From Sphingomonas sanguinis (lineage in GTDB: Bacteria; Pseudomonadota; Alphaproteobacteria; Sphingomonadales; Sphingomonadaceae): a stretch of DNA of 64,000 bases. Below the pieces are notes generated by a model. The model saw only the letters and a program-made list of their open reading frames with translations, was not told the origin of the DNA and did not search any database. This document shows, in pieces, positions 14,247-24,416 of this stretch (the first letter of the stretch is position 1; each line of letters begins with the position of its first letter). Location: NCBI RefSeq assembly GCF_019297835.1, contig NZ_CP079203.1, forward strand, positions 1,337,001 to 1,401,000. The letters are read 5' to 3'. Made by a program: the position numbers and the translations under genes.

Positions 14247-16162
14247 ATTTCCACCTGACTGCCCAGCTCGACCACGCGGTTGGTCGGCAGGCGGAAAAAC
14301 TCCATCGCGCTTTCGGCGTTGCGCAGCATCCAGGAGAACAGCTTTTCCCGCCACATCGACATGCCCGGCCGCTCGGCGGCGAGCAGCGTCTGGCGCGACA
14401 GGAAGAAGCTGGTGTCCATCATCTTGAACGCACCGCCCGCCATCTTGACCCGCTTCAGCGCGGCGGGCACGTCCGCTTCCTCCATGAAACCGAAGCGCAG
14501 CACCAGCCGGTGAAAGCCATGGCCCAGATCGTCGAGCTTGGCGCGGTCGCCCTCGGGCCAATAGGGCTGGCTCATGATCTTGACGGTCAGCAGGATGATC
14601 CGCTCATGCAGCACCTTGTTGTGCTTCAGATTGTGGAGCAGCGCGTGCGGGACCCCCTCGGGCGAGGAGGTCATGAAGATCGCGGTGCCGGACACCCGGC
14701 TCGCCGCGCCCGCCGCCGAATCGATGAAGATGTGGATCGGCATCGTGCCTTCGCGCAACCGCTCGATCATCAGCTTGCGCCCCGTCGACCAGGTGGTGAG
14801 GAAGGTGAAGATGATGAAGCCGACCAGCAGCGGGAACCAGCCGCCCGACGGCACCTTGGTCAGGTTGGCGAGGAAATAGGCGCCATCGACCAGGAAGAAC
14901 AGCGCGAGCAGGGGCAGAGCGGCATAGAGCGGCCACTTCCACAACCGGGTCAGCGCGACGCCCAGCAGGCAGGTGTCGATCAGCATCGCCCCCGTCACCG
15001 CGATGCCGTAAGCCGAGGTCAGGTTTGACGACGAGCGGAAGAACAGGACCAGCAGGATCACCATCACCATCAACAGCCAGTTGATGAGCGGGATGTAGAT
15101 CTGCCCCGCGGTCGCCGCCGACGTATGCTCGATCCGCAGGCGTGGCATGAAGCCTAGCTGGATCGCCTGTTGCGTGACCGAGAAGGCGCCGGTGATGACC
15201 GCTTGGCTGGCGATGACCGCCGCCGCCGTCGCCAGGATGACGAGCGGCAGCTGCAACCCCTCGGGCGCCAGCATGTAGAAGGGGCTCTCCAGCGCGGCGG
15301 CACCCTCGCGGAACAGCAGCGCGCCCTGCCCCATATAGTTCAGCATCAGCGCCGGCAGCACGAAGACCAACCAGGACAGGCCGATCGGCCGCCGCCCGAA
15401 ATGGCCCATATCGGCATAGAGCGCCTCTGCCCCCGTCACCGCCAGCACCACCGAGCCGAGCGCCAGGAAGCCGCGCAGCGGATCGATGAAGAAGAACCGC
15501 ACCGCATGATGCGGCGACAGCGCCTGCAATATCTCTGGCGTCTGGACAAAGCTCATGATGCCCAGCACCGCGATCACCGCGAAATAGACGAGCATGACGG
15601 GACCGAAGAACAGGCCGACCCGCTCGGTACCCGAACGCTGGATCTTGAACAGCACGATCAGAATGGTGATCGCGATCGGCAGGACGAAGCCCCCGAAGGC
15701 GGGCGCGGCCACTGCCAGACCCTCGACCGCGCTGAGCACGGTGACGGCGGGCGTAATCATGCTGTCGCCGTAAAAAAGCGCGGTGGCGAAAACGCCGAGC
15801 AGCACGATCCCGCGCGACCACCGCCGCGTCTTGGTCTGTCCCGACACGAGCGCCAGGAGGGCCAGGCTGCCCCCCTCCCCCTTGTTGTCGGCGCGCATGA
15901 TGATCGCGACATATTTGATCGAGACGACGATCATCATCGACCAGAAGATCAGGCTGATGACGCCCAGAATATGCGCATTGTCGAGCGGCAGCGGATGGTG
16001 CGGGTTGGCGAAGGTCTCGCGGAACGCATAGATCGGACTGGTGCCGATATCGCCGAACACGACGCCGATCGCCCCCAGCGCCAGCCGCGCCATGCCCTGG
16101 GGCGGATGGGGATAGGTGTCCTTGCTGGCGGTGGTGGCGACCCCGGTGGGCGAGACGCTCAT
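14243..16162 (-). CDS. kup: Kup-type low-affinity potassium transporter
   Basis: A 639-residue K+/H+ symporter of the KUP family. The conserved [18 protein letters not shown] segment starts the first membrane helix. About 12 hydrophobic helices follow, then the cytoplasmic C-terminal domain ending in the family-typical [10 protein letters not shown]. It imports potassium at the inner membrane. The start at 16162 (MSVSPTG) gives a normal family length; earlier in-frame starts, up to 16327, would add a non-conserved Cys/Arg-rich stretch. It overlaps the 2H phosphoesterase gene. Confidence 0.93.
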   Translation of the reverse strand: MSVSPTGVATTASKDTYPHPPQGMARLALGAIGVVFGDIGTSPIYAFRETFANPHHPLPLDNAHILGVISLIFWSMMIVVSIKYVAIIMRADNKGEGGSLALLALVSGQTKTRRWSRGIVLLGVFATALFYGDSMITPAVTVLSAVEGLAVAAPAFGGFVLPIAITILIVLFKIQRSGTERVGLFFGPVMLVYFAVIAVLGIMSFVQTPEILQALSPHHAVRFFFIDPLRGFLALGSVVLAVTGAEALYADMGHFGRRPIGLSWLVFVLPALMLNYMGQGALLFREGAAALESPFYMLAPEGLQLPLVILATAAAVIASQAVITGAFSVTQQAIQLGFMPRLRIEHTSAATAGQIYIPLINWLLMVMVILLVLFFRSSSNLTSAYGIAVTGAMLIDTCLLGVALTRLWKWPLYAALPLLALFFLVDGAYFLANLTKVPSGGWFPLLVGFIIFTFLTTWSTGRKLMIERLREGTMPIHIFIDSAAGAASRVSGTAIFMTSSPEGVPHALLHNLKHNKVLHERIILLTVKIMSQPYWPEGDRAKLDDLGHGFHRLVLRFGFMEEADVPAALKRVKMAGGAFKMMDTSFFLSRQTLLAAERPGMSMWREKLFSWMLRNAESAMEFFRLPTNRVVELGSQVEI

Positions 16163-16375
16163 GACTGGGGGATCGGGCCGGTGATGGAAAGGATCATCGG
16201 CGACATCCGTGGCAACCCTGTGATCATCGCGACGCCCTAGCATGGCCCCAAAAGACCAGCAACGCGACTGCAGGATGCTTGTTGCATCCGCGCACGATTT
16301 CGGGTGCCGGGCGATGCCGCAATGCAACAGTGGGGAGGTAGCGCCTAAGTGAAGTTCCTACCTTCTGCAAAAGCA

Positions 16376-16478
16376 CGCCCCTCCCGCAGGCGGGAGGGGA
16401 TGGGGGAGGGAAAGCCACGAGCGCGGCGCTCTGCGAGACCCCATGCCCTCCCCAACCCCTCCCGCCTGCGGGAGGGGA
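16376..16478. repeat. Intergenic inverted repeat, family C copy 1
   Basis: Arms of the type CCCCTCCCGCAGGCGGGAGG flank a spacer with GGGGAGGG/CCCTCCCC subarms. Family copies recur near 32.9 and 52.1 kb. This copy occupies the middle of the 416-bp gap between the divergent kup and threonine dehydratase genes (16163-16578). Apart from it I see only the promoter-bearing flanks there. Confidence 0.8.
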
Positions 16479-16578
16479 GAAGAAGAAAGCAGGTCGCTGA
16501 CAGGAAGGATTCGTAGCCCCTCGACACCCCCCCTCCGAAACGGTTCACCTCCCGCCTCCGATCGGCTACGGCATCCCC

Positions 16579-17835
16579 ATGGTTAGTCGCACCGCCGTTC
16601 AGGCCGCTTCGGAAATCCCGTCCCCGATCGTCACCATCGACGATGTTCGTGCCGCCCATGCGCGCATTTCGGACCGGATCATCCGTACGCCGACGCTGAT
16701 CAGCCGGACGCTGTCGCAACTGACCGGGGCGACCGTGTATCTGAAGTTCGAGAACCTGCAATTCACCGCCGCCTATAAGGAACGCGGCGCGCTCAACACC
16801 CTGCTCCAGCTCTCCGAGGAAGCGCGGTCCAAGGGCGTGATCGCCGCCTCGGCGGGCAATCATGCGCAGGGCCTCGCCTATCACGCCAACCGGCTGGGCA
16901 TCCCCGCGACCATCGTGATGCCGCGCACCACGCCGATCGTGAAGGTCGTCCAGACCGAAGGCCACGGCGCGACCGTGGTGCTGGAGGGCGACAATTTCGA
17001 CGCCGCCTATGCCCATGCCCGCGAACTGGAGGCCGAGCGCGGCTATACCTTCGTCCATCCGTTCGACGATGCGCGGGTGATCGCCGGGCAAGGCACGGTC
17101 GCGCTCGAAATGCTGGAGGACGCGCCCGACATCGACACGCTGATCGTGCCAATCGGCGGCGGCGGCCTGATCTCGGGCATCGCCACGGTCGCAGCGGCGG
17201 CGGACAAGCCGGTCGAGGTCGTCGGTGTCCAGGCCGAGCTGTTCCCCAGCATGTACAACAAGCTGAACGGCACCGACCTCCCCTGCGCCGGTGATACGCT
17301 GGCCGAGGGTATCGCGGTGAAGGTCCCGGGCGGCCTGACCTCGCAGATGGTGGCGCAACTGGTGCGCGAGATCGTGCTGGTCGACGAACGCCATCTGGAG
17401 GAATCGGTCAGCGCGCTGCTCCAGATCGAAAAGACCGTGGTCGAGGGCGCGGGCGCGGCGGGCCTTGCCGCGCTGATGTCGCACCCGGAACGCTTCCGGG
17501 GGAAGACGGTCGGCATCGTGCTGTGCGGCGGCAATATCGACACGCGCCTGCTCGCCAACGTCCTGCTGCGCGACCTCGCCCGCTCGGGTCGCCTGGCGCG
17601 CCTGCGCATCCGGTTGCAGGACCAGCCGGGCGCGCTGTTCAATGTCGCGCGCATCTTCGACCGCGAGCGGGTGAACATCATCGAGGTCTATCACCAGCGC
17701 GTCTTCACCACCCTGCCCGCCAAGGGCCTGATCACCGATATCGAGTGCGAGACGCGCGATGCGCTCCACCTGCACCGGCTGATCGAGGCGCTGCGCGCGG
17801 CGGGGTATGAGACGACCCAGGTCGAACTCGCCTGA
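16579..17835 (+). CDS. ilvA: Threonine ammonia-lyase (biosynthetic/catabolic type with ACT domain)
   Basis: A 418-residue PLP enzyme that deaminates L-threonine to 2-oxobutanoate, the first step to isoleucine. PLP lysine is K67 in AAYKERGA; SAGNHAQG and the Gly-rich IGGGGLISG bind the cofactor phosphate. The catalytic fold spans about residues 20-330. A single C-terminal ACT-like regulatory domain (about 340-415; RIRLQDQPGALFNVARIF) follows. The length and single ACT domain fit the shorter class of threonine dehydratase common in alphaproteobacteria. It stands alone, with a family-C repeat upstream. Confidence 0.92.
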   Translation: MVSRTAVQAASEIPSPIVTIDDVRAAHARISDRIIRTPTLISRTLSQLTGATVYLKFENLQFTAAYKERGALNTLLQLSEEARSKGVIAASAGNHAQGLAYHANRLGIPATIVMPRTTPIVKVVQTEGHGATVVLEGDNFDAAYAHARELEAERGYTFVHPFDDARVIAGQGTVALEMLEDAPDIDTLIVPIGGGGLISGIATVAAAADKPVEVVGVQAELFPSMYNKLNGTDLPCAGDTLAEGIAVKVPGGLTSQMVAQLVREIVLVDERHLEESVSALLQIEKTVVEGAGAAGLAALMSHPERFRGKTVGIVLCGGNIDTRLLANVLLRDLARSGRLARLRIRLQDQPGALFNVARIFDRERVNIIEVYHQRVFTTLPAKGLITDIECETRDALHLHRLIEALRAAGYETTQVELA

Positions 17836-17951
17836 CCACAAGGCCGTTTTTCGGCCGACCGTCCCGTTTCCGAACGATGCTGCCCCATCGCTTCGGACGG
17901 GAAGATCGTTAAAGAGGGTTATCGTCTCCCACTCGAAGGAACTGCCCGGCG

Positions 17952-18749
17952 GTGACCGCGCCTTTTCGTTTCCCGCGCTTCTTCGTCACCAGCCCCGCTC
18001 CCTGCCCCTATTTGCCGGGGCGTGACGAGCGCAAGGTGTTCACCGAGCTGAACGGCGACCATGCCGACGAACTGAACGAAGCGCTGAGCCGCATCGGCTT
18101 TCGCCGCAGCCAGGGGGTCGCCTATCGCCCCTCCTGCGCCGGGTGCAGCGCCTGCGTGTCGGTGCGCGTCGTGGCGGGCGGCTTTCGCCCTAACGGGACC
18201 CAGCGCAAGCTGCTGCGCCGCCACGCCGACCTAGAAGTCACCGCCTGCCAACCCTGGGCGACCGCCGAGCAGTTCGCGCTGCTCCGCCGCTATCTGGGCG
18301 AGCGGCATCCCGGCGGCGGCATGGCGGCGATGGACGAGAGCGACTATGCCGACATGGTCGAACTGTCCCCCGTCCAGTCGGTGCTGGTCGAATATCGCGA
18401 GCCGACGGCGGCGGAAGGAACGCGCGGGCGGCTGGTCGGCTGCTGCCTGACCGACCGGCAGGGCGACGGCCTGTCGATGATCTATAGCTTTTTCGAGACG
18501 CAGGACGAAAGTCGCCCCGGTCTCGGCAACTTCATCATCATGGACCATATCCTGCGCGCCCGCGCGGCCGAACTGCCCTTCGTCTATCTCGGCTATTGGG
18601 TGAAGGGCTCGCCGCGCATGGCGTATAAGACGCGCTACCAGCCGCTGGAGGCGCTGACCGTGCGTGGCTGGGCCCCCTTTACCGGCGACAGCCCCGCCCC
18701 CATCGCGCCGCCGCCGGTCGAAACCGCGATCGAGGCCGGGGAAGCCTGA
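17952..18749 (+). CDS. bpt: Aspartate/glutamate leucyltransferase (Bpt, N-end rule)
   Basis: A 265-residue member of the arginyl/leucyl-tRNA-protein transferase family. It transfers leucine to N-terminal Asp or Glu, marking proteins for ClpS/ClpAP degradation. Family features include [17 protein letters not shown], the Cys-rich [15 protein letters not shown], and the conserved [27 protein letters not shown] and PLE segments. A GTG start at 17952 gives the canonical length. A GGCCG-TTTTT-CGGCC hairpin lies between it and ilvA (about 17845-17859). Confidence 0.9.
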   Translation: MTAPFRFPRFFVTSPAPCPYLPGRDERKVFTELNGDHADELNEALSRIGFRRSQGVAYRPSCAGCSACVSVRVVAGGFRPNGTQRKLLRRHADLEVTACQPWATAEQFALLRRYLGERHPGGGMAAMDESDYADMVELSPVQSVLVEYREPTAAEGTRGRLVGCCLTDRQGDGLSMIYSFFETQDESRPGLGNFIIMDHILRARAAELPFVYLGYWVKGSPRMAYKTRYQPLEALTVRGWAPFTGDSPAPIAPPPVETAIEAGEA

Positions 18750-18770
18750 CCGAGGATTGATGCTTTCCCA

Positions 18771-18888
18771 TTCCTCCCCTGTAAGGGGAGGTGTCAGTCC
18801 TCAGGCCTGACGGAGGGGTGTCGCCCTATCGATAGCGGGACACCCCTCCGACGCGCTACGCGCGCCACCTCCCCTTGCAGGGGAGGAA
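18771..18888. repeat. Intergenic inverted repeat, family A
   Basis: Outer arms TTCCTCCCCTGTAAGGGGAG and its near-complement, inner arms CGGAGGGGTGTC / GACACCCCTCCG around a short AT-containing loop. It fills the space between the convergent bpt and transglutaminase genes and could form a long hairpin acting as a bidirectional terminator. Confidence 0.8.
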
Positions 18889-18912
18889 GGAGGGACGTCA
18901 CACATACTGGGT

Positions 18913-19692
18913 CTATTGCGCCGCCTCGTCCACCACCGCCACATCCCGCCACGCCTCGCCCGACACTGCCGTCGCCCCGGCAGCATCCAAGGCGACCGCG
19001 ATCCGGACGTGACGTTCCTGTGGGCTGAGGCCAATGCTGGGGTCGAAACCGATCCAGCCCAGCCCCTCGACATAGGCCTCCGCCCAGCAATGCGCCGTGG
19101 CGTTCGCCACATCGCGCAGCGCCGCAAAGCCCGAAACGAACCGCGCGGGGACGCCCAGCGACCGGGCCGCCACGCAGAAGATATGCGCGAGATCGCACGC
19201 CCCCACCGCCTCCGAGGCGAAAGCCGCCGCCGCGTCCGTCGCGGAGCTTCGCGCGTCACCGGCAAAACGGCGGTGGAGCGCGGCGTTGACCGCATGAAGC
19301 GCCGCCAGGCTGCTGTCCGCGCCGGTTATCGCCTCTTCGGCAAAGGCCGCGATCGCCGCATCGGCGGGCGTCGCCGGGGTCGCGCGCAGGAAAAGCGCGG
19401 GCGGCAACGTCTCGGTGGTCCCGCGCACCAGGCCATGCGCGTCGCTGGTCAGCACTTCGCCGGTCGCGGTGATCGTCACCGTCTCGGGCGCGTCCTGGAT
19501 GTAGAGCATGGTGACGGCATTGCCGAACCCGTCCTGCCCGCGTCGTAGCCGCGCGTCGCAGTCCACGTCGATATGCCAGTTGGCCACCGTCTGATCGTCG
19601 TAATTCTCCGGCGTCAGGCGCAGCATCTGGACCATCGTCGGCCGACCCGGCTTCGGGCGGTGGACGATCTGGTGCTCGATCGCAATGCGCAT
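18913..19692 (-). CDS. Transglutaminase-like cysteine protease-fold protein
   Basis: A 259-residue protein. An N-terminal beta-sandwich (residues 1-90, MRIAIEHQIVHRP) precedes a transglutaminase-like core. The catalytic triad is visible: C166 (AVGACDLAHIF), H201 (TAHCWAEAYV) and D217 (WIGFDPSIG). Members act as peptidases or amide-bond-forming enzymes. It is the last gene of an operon with alpha-E and ATP-grasp genes, and its ATG overlaps the alpha-E stop. Comparative genomics links this trio to an uncharacterised peptide-synthesis and maturation pathway. Confidence 0.88.
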   Translation of the reverse strand: MRIAIEHQIVHRPKPGRPTMVQMLRLTPENYDDQTVANWHIDVDCDARLRRGQDGFGNAVTMLYIQDAPETVTITATGEVLTSDAHGLVRGTTETLPPALFLRATPATPADAAIAAFAEEAITGADSSLAALHAVNAALHRRFAGDARSSATDAAAAFASEAVGACDLAHIFCVAARSLGVPARFVSGFAALRDVANATAHCWAEAYVEGLGWIGFDPSIGLSPQERHVRIAVALDAAGATAVSGEAWRDVAVVDEAAQ

Positions 19693-20627
19693 CAGGCGAA
19701 CTTGAACTGACGGCCGATGGCGCCGTGCAGCTGGGCATTCTCCTGGATAAAGGCTTCGAGGAACTGGTGAAGCCCGCCTGCGATCACATCCCCCGACCGC
19801 GTCTTCGTCATCCGGTTTGCCCGCAATCTCGCCATGCGATCCGCCTCCCCATGCTGCCCCGTTCGCCGGGCAAGCTGCCCCAGCACGTCCACCGTTTCCT
19901 CGACCGACGCCGCCAGACTGCGCGGCAATTCCGTGCGCGCGATCAGCAGGTCGATGACGTTGGCGGGCTTCAACCCGTCGGAATAGAGCCAGCGATAGGC
20001 GGTGACGGCGGACACGGTCTGGAGGATCGTCGTCCACTGGTCGCGATCGACGACGCCGCCGATCCGCTCGCCCGCGGGCAGCAGGATGTGATATTTCACG
20101 TCGAGCAGCCGCGCGGTATTGTCCGCGCGCTCGACCGCCTGGCCCAGCCGGATGAACCAGGTCGTCTGGTTGCGCAGCATCCGGTGGACCGCGCCCTCGA
20201 AACCGCGTGTCTCGTTCTTCACCGCCTCGACTAGGCCCAGGACAGCGGTCGGATCATCGGCGGCGGGCTTGGCCTCGAAATGCAGCCAGGCGCGGTTGAT
20301 CGCGCTCCACGCCTCGCGGGTCAGCGCGGTGCGCACCGCCCGGGCGTTGGTCCGCGCCATGTCGACACAGCGCACGATCGAGCCGGGATGGCAGGTCTCG
20401 ACCGTCAGGAAGCGCGCGACCTCGCGACGGCGCAACTCACGCCCGCCCTCGGCAAAGGCGCTGGCGGTATCGGTGACGGCCAAGGCCGAGCCCCAGGCCG
20501 CCAGCCCCGCCGAGCGCGGCGACAGCACGTCGAGCCGAACGGTCGCCTCGACCAGCCGGGCGATGAAGTCGGCCCGCTCGAAATAGCGGCCCAGCCAATA
20601 GAGTGAGGATGCGGTCCGCGAGAGCAT
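19692..20627 (-). CDS. Alpha-E domain protein (DUF403)
   Basis: A 311-residue helical protein of the alpha-E family, beginning [25 protein letters not shown], the family's typical N-terminus. QTTWFIRLGQAVERADNTARLLDVKYHIL follows in the middle. The function is unknown; it is nearly always encoded beside a circularly permuted ATP-grasp protein. Both ends overlap neighbours (ATGA), so the three proteins are probably made in fixed ratio. Confidence 0.9.
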   Translation of the reverse strand: MLSRTASSLYWLGRYFERADFIARLVEATVRLDVLSPRSAGLAAWGSALAVTDTASAFAEGGRELRRREVARFLTVETCHPGSIVRCVDMARTNARAVRTALTREAWSAINRAWLHFEAKPAADDPTAVLGLVEAVKNETRGFEGAVHRMLRNQTTWFIRLGQAVERADNTARLLDVKYHILLPAGERIGGVVDRDQWTTILQTVSAVTAYRWLYSDGLKPANVIDLLIARTELPRSLAASVEETVDVLGQLARRTGQHGEADRMARLRANRMTKTRSGDVIAGGLHQFLEAFIQENAQLHGAIGRQFKFA

Positions 20628-22120
20628 CAGCGTACTCCCTGCGTCTGGATCTGCGACTGCTGGCCCTGCACCTGTACCCAGCTTTCGGGTTCGGGATGAA
20701 GGAGGACGAAACTGTCCTTGGTGCCGCCGCCCTGGCTGGAATTGACGACCAACGAGCCCTCACGCAGCGCGACGCGGGTCAGGCCGCCGGGGGTCACTTC
20801 CACGCCGTTGCGGCCTGTCAGGACGAAGGGGCGGAAATCGACATGGCGCGGCGCGACGCCGCTTTCGACCAGGGTCGGCACGGTGGACAAAGCCAACGTC
20901 GGCTGGGCGATGTAGCGATGCGGCTCGGCGATCAGTGCGGCACGGAAATGCTCGATCTGCGCCTTGGTCGCGGTGGGGCCGACCAGCATGCCATAGCCCC
21001 CCGAGCCGTCGACTAGCTTGACCACCAGTTCGTCCAGATGGTCGAGCACATAGGCCAGCGCCTCGGGCTCGCGGCAGCGCCAGGTCTCGACATTCTTCAG
21101 CTTGGGCTCGGCACCCGAATAGTAACGGACGATATCGGGCATATAGGAGTAGATCGCCTTGTCGTCGGCGATGCCGTTGCCCGGCGCGTTGAGGATGGCG
21201 ACATTGCCCGCCGCATAGGCCGCGATCAGGCCGGGCACGCCCAGCATCGAATCGGGGCGGAAGACCAGGGGATCGAGGAAATCGTCATCGACCCGGCGAT
21301 AGATGACATCGACCTTCACCCGCCCCGCGATGGTGCGCATCCAAACGATGTCGTCGTCGACCACCAGATCGGCCGCCTCGACCAGCTCGATCCCCATCGA
21401 ATCGGCCAGGAAGCTGTGTTCGTAATAGGCCGAGTTGAAATGACCCGGCGTCAGCACGACGCAGGTCGGCTCGGCCACGCCATGCGGCGCGACCGACTTC
21501 ATCGTGGCGAGTAGCCGGTCGGGATAGCTGTCGACCGCCGCCACCCGGAACTGGCGGAACAACTCGGGGCAGAGACGCAGCATCGCCTCCCTGTTCTCCA
21601 GCATATAGCTGACACCCGAGGGGGTGCGGGCATTGTCCTCCAGCACGAAGAAATCGTCCGGCCCGGTGCGGACCAGGTCGATGCCGCAGATATGCGCCCA
21701 GACGCCGTGCGGGGGTCGTATGCCGGCGATCTCGGGCCGGAACTGCGGATTGCCGAAGATCAGGTCGGGCGGCAGGATGCCGTCGCGCAGGATCTTTCGC
21801 TCGCCGTAAATATCGTCGAGGAAGGCGTTGATCGCCTCGACCCGCTGGACCAGCCCTTCGGACAGGCGCGCCCATTCGTCGGGCAGGAAGACGCGCGGTA
21901 CGATATCGAACGGAATGATCCGCTCGGCCGCGTCGCTTTCGCCATAGACGGCAAAGGTGATGCCCAGCTGGCGAAAGGTCGCCTCGGCCGACTGCTGGCG
22001 GCGGCGGAGTTCGCTATCGGGGGTGTGATCGAGCCAACGTTGAAGCGCGGATAGTTCGGGACGCGGCATATCCTTGCCAGCGGCCCCCATGATTTCGTCG
22101 AACGCGGCGATAGTCCCCAT
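20627..22120 (-). CDS. Circularly permuted ATP-grasp protein (DUF404/DUF407)
   Basis: A 497-residue ATP-grasp ligase with permuted motif order: [21 protein letters not shown] and [15 protein letters not shown] near the N-terminus, the nucleotide-site segment [17 protein letters not shown], then [16 protein letters not shown] late in the chain. ATP-grasp enzymes join a carboxylate to an amine; the substrate of this class is unknown. The start at 22120 (MGTIAAF) is preceded by a purine-rich AAGGGGGAG some 12 bp away. It is the first gene of the operon that ends with the transglutaminase. Confidence 0.9.
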   Translation of the reverse strand: MGTIAAFDEIMGAAGKDMPRPELSALQRWLDHTPDSELRRRQQSAEATFRQLGITFAVYGESDAAERIIPFDIVPRVFLPDEWARLSEGLVQRVEAINAFLDDIYGERKILRDGILPPDLIFGNPQFRPEIAGIRPPHGVWAHICGIDLVRTGPDDFFVLEDNARTPSGVSYMLENREAMLRLCPELFRQFRVAAVDSYPDRLLATMKSVAPHGVAEPTCVVLTPGHFNSAYYEHSFLADSMGIELVEAADLVVDDDIVWMRTIAGRVKVDVIYRRVDDDFLDPLVFRPDSMLGVPGLIAAYAAGNVAILNAPGNGIADDKAIYSYMPDIVRYYSGAEPKLKNVETWRCREPEALAYVLDHLDELVVKLVDGSGGYGMLVGPTATKAQIEHFRAALIAEPHRYIAQPTLALSTVPTLVESGVAPRHVDFRPFVLTGRNGVEVTPGGLTRVALREGSLVVNSSQGGGTKDSFVLLHPEPESWVQVQGQQSQIQTQGVR

Positions 22121-22195
22121 CCGGTCGTTACGCTCCCCCTTGCACCTGGGTTCCATGCTGCACCGCAGGAAGGGGGCGCGCAAGGGGGAAACACG

Positions 22196-22323
22196 ATCCT
22201 CCCCGGCACGGGGAGGTGGACCGCCGCGAAGCGGGGGCGGAGGGGGATTGCCACACATGACTCGCTGTGTGGATAGCCCCCTCCACCAGCTTCGCTGGTC
22301 CCCCTCCCCGTGCCGGGGAGGAT
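22196..22323. repeat. Intergenic inverted repeat, family B copy 1
   Basis: Outer arms ATCCTCCCCGGCACGGGGAG and complement, inner arms GCGGAGGGGG / CCCCCTCCACC. It lies between the ATP-grasp operon and dsbD, both leftward. Copies with the same plan are at 26.1 and 31.7 kb. Confidence 0.8.
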
Positions 22324-22324
22324 T

Positions 22325-24349
22325 TTACGCCCCCAGCTTTTCCAGCATCGACGGGGTCAGCACCTGCGGCAGGACTTGCGGTTCCTTCGCGCCGGGCGCG
22401 TAATAGAGGTACAGCGGCACCCCGGCGCGGTTATGCCGCTCGATAAAGCGTCCCAAAACCGGATCGCCATCGGTCCAGTCGCCGACCAGCACCGCCACCT
22501 TGTTGCGCTGGAACGCGTCGCGCACCGACGACCGCTCGATCGCGGCGGCCTCATTGACCTTGCAGCTCAGGCACCAGTCGGCGGTGAAATAGGCGAAGAC
22601 CGGGCGGTTCTGCTTGCGCAGCTCGTCCAGCTTCGCCTCGGTGAAGGCGGTGTCGGCGCTTGTCTTGGCCACCGCAGCGGCGGGCTTGACCGTCACGACG
22701 ATTGCCACCGCCAGCACCAGCGCCACGACAGCGGGCCACCCCGCCCGTCCCTTGCCGCCATGCTGGCGAAGGCCCGTCCACCAGAAACCGAGCGAGGCGA
22801 TCAGCGCGGCGGCCAGGCCCAGCGTCATGCCGGTCACCCCCGCCTCCTGCCCCAGGATCCACGCCAGCGCGAGTGCGGTCAGGAACATCGGCACCGACAG
22901 GATATGACGAAGCCGCACCATCCACATGCCCGGCTTGGGCAGACGTCGCCGCAGGGCGGGCACGAAACCGATCGCGAGGAAGGGCAAGGCGATGCCGATG
23001 CCCAGTCCCGCGAAAACCGCCAGCGCGGCGGCGGCGGGCAGGACCAGTGCCGCCCCCAGCGCCCCGGCCATGAACGGCCCCGAACAGGGTGTCGCCACGA
23101 ACGCCGCCAGCGCGCCGGTCGCGAATGATCCCATCGCCCCCGAGCGTCCGGCGAAAGCGGGCGTCGGCAGCTCGAACAGCCCGGCCAGATTGAATGCGAT
23201 GCCCGCAACCAGCAGCAGCAGGATGCCGATCACCCGCGGGTCCTGAAGCTGGAATGCCCAGCCCGCGCTCTGCCCGCCCGCGCGCAACGCCAGCAGCACG
23301 ACGCCCAAGCCGACGCACACCAGCACGACGCCCGCCGTATAGGCCAGCGCCTCGGTCCGGGCGTTGCGCTCGTCCCCGCCACCCTTGGCGAGGCTCAGCG
23401 CCTTCAGGCTCAGGATCGGGAAGACACAGGGCATGATATTGAGCAACAGCCCGCCCAGCACCGCGCCCAGAAACGCCAGCGCAATTGCGGCGAAACCGCG
23501 ATCCGTCCCGCCGCTTGCCGTTCCGGCGATGGCGCCCGGCTTGGCGGCAAAGGACAGCCCCTGCCCCTCGCCAATGGACAGTACGCCCGACACCGGGCCC
23601 GGCGTCGGCACGGCGGCGACGGGCATGGTCAGGATCAACTGGTCGCCGTTGCGCGTCATGACCTGCGGCGCGGCATGGTCGATGATGCCGCTGCGCTCAG
23701 GGTAGAAATAGGCGTCCTTGACCGCGACTGACGCGGGCAAGGGCACCGCGATCCGCACCTGCTTGGCTTGCGTCTCGATCACCCCGTCGCCGCCAAGCGG
23801 CTTGGGCAGGGCGGCGCGCCACCGGTCGAACTCGGTCCGCGTGGTGGGGTCGATCGCGCCGTCACCGACCGTCAGCTTCGTCGACAGCGTCTGGCTCTCG
23901 GGAACGCAGATGGTGTCGGTGCAGACCAGATAGTCGAGCTTCACCGTGATCGGCAGCGGCGTACCCTTGGCCATCCCGGCGGGCACCGACAGATCGACGA
24001 GCAGCGTGAAGGGCCGCTCATAGACATAGTTCATCAGCCCGGCGATCTTCAGTCGTCCCGGCACCGGATAGCGCAACTCCCCCGCGCTCGCGCCGCCGGG
24101 CAGCGTCCAGTGCGCCTCGGTCGGCAGGCCCGCATCGCCACCATTCTTCCAATATCCGTGCCAGCCCTTGTCCGGCGTCGCCACGATGGCCAGCGTGGTG
24201 CGACCGCCCGCCGCCGGGGTTTCGCTTTCGGCGACCAGCCGCATCGCCAGATGGATGGCGCCGGGCGCGGGCGCGCTCTCCGCCATGCCGGGGCCTGTCG
24301 CCACCAGCATGAACAGAGCCGTCATCAGGATGTAAAACCAACCGCGCAT
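22325..24349 (-). CDS. dsbD: Thiol:disulfide interchange protein DsbD family
   Basis: A 674-residue protein. A signal peptide (MRGWFYILMTALFMLVATGPGMA) leads into a periplasmic DsbD-N-like domain. A membrane domain of about eight helices follows, with the two redox cysteines in NIMPCVFPILSLKAL and VATPCSGPFMAG. The C-terminal thioredoxin domain carries C593/C596 (DWCLSCK). It would pass electrons from cytoplasmic thioredoxin to periplasmic partners, including cytochrome c maturation proteins such as CcmG encoded in this window. The start at 24349 is chosen because it begins the signal peptide. The secreted phosphatase gene diverges 67 bp away. Confidence 0.9.
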   Translation of the reverse strand: MRGWFYILMTALFMLVATGPGMAESAPAPGAIHLAMRLVAESETPAAGGRTTLAIVATPDKGWHGYWKNGGDAGLPTEAHWTLPGGASAGELRYPVPGRLKIAGLMNYVYERPFTLLVDLSVPAGMAKGTPLPITVKLDYLVCTDTICVPESQTLSTKLTVGDGAIDPTTRTEFDRWRAALPKPLGGDGVIETQAKQVRIAVPLPASVAVKDAYFYPERSGIIDHAAPQVMTRNGDQLILTMPVAAVPTPGPVSGVLSIGEGQGLSFAAKPGAIAGTASGGTDRGFAAIALAFLGAVLGGLLLNIMPCVFPILSLKALSLAKGGGDERNARTEALAYTAGVVLVCVGLGVVLLALRAGGQSAGWAFQLQDPRVIGILLLLVAGIAFNLAGLFELPTPAFAGRSGAMGSFATGALAAFVATPCSGPFMAGALGAALVLPAAAALAVFAGLGIGIALPFLAIGFVPALRRRLPKPGMWMVRLRHILSVPMFLTALALAWILGQEAGVTGMTLGLAAALIASLGFWWTGLRQHGGKGRAGWPAVVALVLAVAIVVTVKPAAAVAKTSADTAFTEAKLDELRKQNRPVFAYFTADWCLSCKVNEAAAIERSSVRDAFQRNKVAVLVGDWTDGDPVLGRFIERHNRAGVPLYLYYAPGAKEPQVLPQVLTPSMLEKLGA

Positions 24350-24416
24350 CGACCTTGCCCTAACCCGCTTTCGCGTTCCATAGCGCCCCTGTCCCTGCTT
24401 TGCACCAAGGTTGCCC

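Noticed and set aside
16345..17841. Long leftward open frame antisense to the threonine dehydratase gene
   Set aside because: The plus-strand gene has complete PLP enzyme motifs; the antisense frame shows no family features.
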